This document shows positions 28,547 to 31,474 of a stretch of DNA of 31,474 nucleotides, piece by piece; within the stretch, counting starts at the first letter, position 1; each line of letters begins with the position of its first letter. A model generated the notes under the pieces. That model did no database searches. It was not told where the DNA came from and worked only from the letters and a program-made list of their open reading frames with translations. The stretch is from Anaeromyces robustus (Eukaryota > Neocallimastigomycota > Neocallimastigomycetes > Neocallimastigales > Neocallimastigaceae). Position numbers and translations under genes: made by a program. The stretch lies in NCBI GenBank assembly GCA_002104895.1, contig MCFG01000557.1:1-31474 (forward strand), given 5' to 3'.

Positions 28547-28675
28547 CCTTCGTCATCTGACAAAAAAGGAAAAAGACCAGCTGACGATAGTTTAGATAAA
28601 CATTATAAAAAATCTAAACCAAATTTAGTGAAAGTACTAACTATTCTATTTTATAATAATTATTTTAGAAAATAA
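28544..28675 (+). CDS. Short ORF, start of an unknown basic protein
   Basis: ATG at 28544 opens MPSSSDKKGKRPADDSLDKHYKKSKPNLVK; at 28635 the sequence becomes repeat R1 and the frame ends at 28675. The visible N-terminus is hydrophilic and has two basic clusters (KKGKR, KKSK) resembling a bipartite nuclear signal. A TATA box lies 38 bp upstream. GTGAAAG, a yeast-like branch-point TACTAAC and TTTTAG in the following 41 bases could mimic an intron, but TACTAAC belongs to R1, which also occurs at 10708 without this ORF. Probably a gene truncated by R1. Confidence 0.4.
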   Translation: MPSSSDKKGKRPADDSLDKHYKKSKPNLVKVLTILFYNNYFRK

Positions 28676-28945
28676 ATAATATGAAAATCCTATTGACTCA
28701 TTTATCATTATTTAATTAGTCGTAAAATAATATTTAATTTCTTAATATTATAAATATTAAAGATAATAGTAAGAATAATATTAGAATAGTTTAGAATAAT
28801 TGTTTGAAATAAAAATTGTATGTTTTAAAATATAAAATTCATGTAATATTTAATTATAATTATAATTTGATAAAAAAGAATAAATACTTTTACTTAGAAT
28901 CGATTCTTAAAAATCTTTGTAAAGATTATTACCTAAATACCTAAA
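28635..28945 (+). repeat. Dispersed repeat R1, copy 2
   Basis: It starts at TACTAACTATTC like copy 1 (10708). The TATA-like site is altered here (GAATAAATAC), but the palindrome AGAATCGATTCT (28896-28907) and AATCTTT-GT-AAAGATT are unchanged. The right end continues into a short CTAAATAA repeat and no clear terminus is seen. Confidence 0.75.
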
Positions 28946-29509
28946 TAATTAAATAACTAAATACTAAAATAACTAAATAATCCTTAATTAATCTTAGTTA
29001 ATCTTTATTATAGTTTAGCTAAATTAAATATTTATTTTATAATTATTATTAATAAAAAAATCTAAATAAAGCTTTTATTAAATAGAAATTATTATTAGAA
29101 ATATATTAAATAATTTTGTGTTGATTTTCTAATAAAACATTTTTATAATATTAAATATTATTAAATAATAATTATTAATTAATTCACTGCCTAATTTGAT
29201 TAATTTTTATACTAAAAACTCTAACCATCATTAATTTTTTGACTTGGTTAAATCCTAATCTTTTACTTAATTATTTATCTTTGTGTAAATAATTTTACAA
29301 ATTCCAAATTTTAATATTATATTTAAGTAAATAATTTTTAAAAAAATATTATAAAAAATGTAGAAAATTATTAATTTTTTTTTGGAAAATACTTTTTATT
29401 TTAATATAAATATCAAATATATAGTTAGGGTTTATAAACGGTAAGTTCGAAATAGCTTTATAATAAATATATATCATTATTAATCTTCATTATAACATAA
29501 TATATTTTT
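28946..29509. other. AT-rich intergenic stretch
   Basis: Short ACTAAATA repeats at about 28935-28985, then AT-rich DNA with no ORF or recognisable element. The R1 element may extend into it, but only one copy of this part is in the window. Confidence 0.4.
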
Positions 29510-30353
29510 TTTGTTTTTCTAATGATCTTTTGTAATGCCAAACACAATAATATTTATTTCGGGAAAAACTTTTTTACGGCATTAGATATACCTTGTTCAA
29601 AATCACAATGTAAATTAATTGGAGTAATTAATGTATTACTCCTAAATTTATTTGCATTTTTTTTTATTTCTTCAAATAATGCTTCATATGTAGCTTGCTT
29701 TTTATTTTTTAATATAGAAATGGAAGTAGTGTAAAACATTAAATTTTTCAACATAAGTTCTTGTTATAAATAACTGATAACTAAATTTCGGTGCTACATA
29801 AAATGTACTATCGGCGAATATATTTTCATGATAATTCGAAAATAAATATGCTTGGAATGGTGATTGAAAGATTATTAGATCTGAATTTTTAAATATCATA
29901 AAATTTTCATTTCTTTTTTTTTGTTTTATAATATTCTGATTCAATGGGAATATCATCGAAATTTTTTATGTCTGGAGGTAATTCTTTATTTATATTTCTT
30001 ATTATGAGATTTAATTGTACTATATTCGGGACATATAAGTCCCATTTCTTGAGAAACGTTATATATATGTTTAGGTTTTATATCCAACAAAATAGAATTT
30101 TTCCTAATTTCTTCCTTAATTTTATGTTTTATTACTGATATAGATACGTCAATTTCTTTTTCGAGATGATTATGTAAACTTTCATAAATAATTAAAGATT
30201 TACAATAATCTAAAGTTTTATATTCAGTGCATCTATAAATTTTTGATTTATCTTTCCTTTATATGAAAAATTAAATTTGTATTTTTTATTAATAATGATT
30301 TGTTCATTTCCTCTATTTGTTTCACTTATTTCAATTTCTATATTGTCCTCCAT
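29510..30353 (-). pseudogene. MULE transposase, decayed copy 2
   Basis: ATG at 30353 (MEDNIEIEISETNRGNEQIIINKKYKFNFS) matches copy 1. A FLYWCH-like zinc module follows with YRC, YCKS and HNH, then KHKIKEEIRK, and DIPIESEYYKTK. The catalytic region shows SPFQAYLFSNYHENIFADSTFYVAPKFSYQLF with the first Asp of the MULE DDE triad, and HCDFEQGISNAVKKFFP with the second Asp. The glutamate region is absent because similarity stops near 29510 (IVFGITKDH). The frame shifts near 30258, 30010, 29745 and 29555. It gives the catalytic sequence that copy 1 lacks in this window. Inactive. Confidence 0.8.
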
Positions 30354-30881
30354 TGGTAATTAAAATTTTTCAATATTTTAATAAATATACTTTTAAATGC
30401 ATTGAAACTCTTTTTTAATTAATTATATGATTATTTATATGATTACTTAATGTTAACGATTCAGTTTTTTTTTAATTAACAAATAAATAAAATAATATAT
30501 TATTTAATTATTTAATTAATTATTTAATTATTTTTATTATTTTATTTTTTATATATTAAAAAAATATTTAAAAAATGAACAATTTACTTATTATTTACTT
30601 ATTTTTTATTGTCTTATTTTATTATTTTAATAACTATTTTTTATTTTTTTTTTATTTTTTTTTATTTTATTTTTTAATATTTAAAAAATAAAACATTTAT
30701 TTAATTATTAATTATTTATTATTTCTTTATTTATTATTTTATTTATTTATTTTATTAATTTTTTTTAAAAATGCTTTTTTTTTTTTTTTTTATTTTATTT
30801 TTTGTTTAAAAAAAATATTTATTCTTTTTATTATAAAGGTATTAATATAAATGCCTAACCTAATTATTATTATTTATTAAA
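30354..30881. other. AT-rich upstream region of MULE copy 2
   Basis: Repeats of ATTTAATTATTT type and T homopolymers (about 30640-30670 and 30775-30795). The block at about 30425-30600 recurs at 19095-19283. No left-pointing terminal repeat like the one of copy 1 is found before 30882, so the right end of this copy is not seen. Confidence 0.45.
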
Positions 30882-31474
30882 GTGTTGTATTTTGCTAAAT
30901 TGTATTTCGCCAAATTTTTGGTGGCTTGTATATTTACGTCATAAAATGTCAATACAGTTATTATTAACGGGAGAAGTGCATTTCGGAATCGTGCATTTCG
31001 GAATCGTACATTATTGTATGTGGCTTGATGATAAAATATTTTATAGCCACATTTATCAAAAATAAATAAATAAATAAATAAATAAATATATAAATAACTA
31101 AATAAAATCTAAATAATATTTTATTAATAATCTTTTAAATAATATTTTGTTAAAAATTGTATTATAAAAAAGGACTTGTTCTGTTATCATTAAATAAATA
31201 AAACTATTATAATTATTAAATAAATAATTATTGTAATAAATAATAAATAAATAAATACATAAATAATTAAATAAAATTAAATATTATTTTATTAATAATC
31301 TTTTAAATAATATTTTGTTAAAAATTGTATATAAAAAAGGACTTGTTCTGTTATCATTAAATAAATAAAACTATTATATTTTAAAAATAATTATTTACAT
31401 AAATATAATACTAATTATTGGAATTATTATAAGAATATGGAGCATATAACAAATAATGCTTCAGAATATTTTAA
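30882..31474 (+). mobile_element. Left end of a third MULE, running out of the window
   Basis: From 30882 the sequence GTGTTGTATTTTGC...GTATTTCGC repeats the outer end of MULE copy 1 in the opposite orientation. After about 57 extra bases come GGGAGAAGTGCATTTCGG, the doubled TGCATTTCGGAATCG and the TGTGGCT/AGCCACA hairpin ending at about 31057. After that is a subterminal block present twice in tandem (31093-31213 and 31263-31378). The orientation means the element body lies to the right. Confidence 0.6.
31093..31378 (+). repeat. Tandem duplication in the MULE subterminal region
   Basis: Two copies of about 115-120 bp share ATATTTTGTTAAAAATTGTAT, AAAAAAGGACTTGTTCTG and TTATCATTAAATAAATAAAAC. 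Separated by about 50 bp of AT-rich DNA. A single, inverted and diverged copy is at about 9240-9370 in MULE copy 1. Confidence 0.75.

Noticed and set aside
28628-28668. Intron with branch point TACTAAC and acceptor TTTTAG after the ORF at 28544
   Set aside because: TACTAAC and the acceptor belong to repeat R1, which has the same sequence at 10708 without any exon; the donor GTGAAA is weak.
29421-29432. Telomere-like TTAGGGTTTA
   Set aside because: A single copy in AT-rich DNA with no array; not a telomere.

Overview
This is very AT-rich eukaryotic DNA made almost entirely of transposable elements, most of them old and nested in each other. The strongest clue to the host is the mix of Ty3/gypsy chromoviruses (integrase followed by a C-terminal chromodomain), a Mutator-like (MULE) DNA transposon with a FLYWCH-type N-terminus, AAT/AAC-driven asparagine runs and long A/T homopolymers. 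That fits an early-diverging fungus. An anaerobic gut fungus (Neocallimastigomycota) is my best guess; Glomeromycotina or a microsporidian are alternatives. This is inference, not a database result. There is no sign of bacterial gene organisation, and no intact host gene is visible.

Layout. 1-540: an LTR (type A), cut by the window start and sitting inside the 5' LTR of chromovirus 1. 541-8230: chromovirus 1 (+), with gag, protease, reverse transcriptase, RNase H, integrase and chromodomain, and a solo LTR of another family (type D) at 4455-5087. It has landed in the transposase gene of a MULE, whose N-terminal part lies at 8231-8736 (-) and whose end lies at 9398-9516. 9633-10205: a relic of a second gypsy family. 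10708-11021: dispersed repeat R1. 11022-11550: a second type D LTR. 11551-15508: chromovirus 2 (-), badly rearranged, with a further solo LTR (type F) at 12130-12821. 15509-17917: the gag/protease/RT part of a different gypsy family with a long Asn-rich ORF. 17918-19283: AT-rich DNA with two short coding-like islands and a MULE flank. 19284-25982: chromovirus 3 (-), the best preserved copy, with 388-bp LTRs differing at 3 sites. 25983-28141: chromovirus 4 (+), truncated and carrying a type A solo LTR with a 5-bp target duplication. 28139-28675: two short divergent ORFs around a palindrome-packed promoter, followed by a second R1 copy. 29510-30353 (-): a second, decayed MULE transposase. 30882-31474: the end of a third MULE.

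The main observations for follow-up concern the chromovirus LTRs. (1) Three related LTR types carry a tRNA-like module near their 5' end, with pol III A-box and B-box matches and a strong hairpin that keeps its pairing while its sequence changes. (2) A 10-13-nt stretch just after the TATA box is complementary to a stretch upstream of the polypurine tract, and both sides change together between families. (3) Separately, the 28.3-28.55 kb intergenic region carries five or six successive near-perfect inverted repeats. The virus-like elements are treated as fossils throughout.
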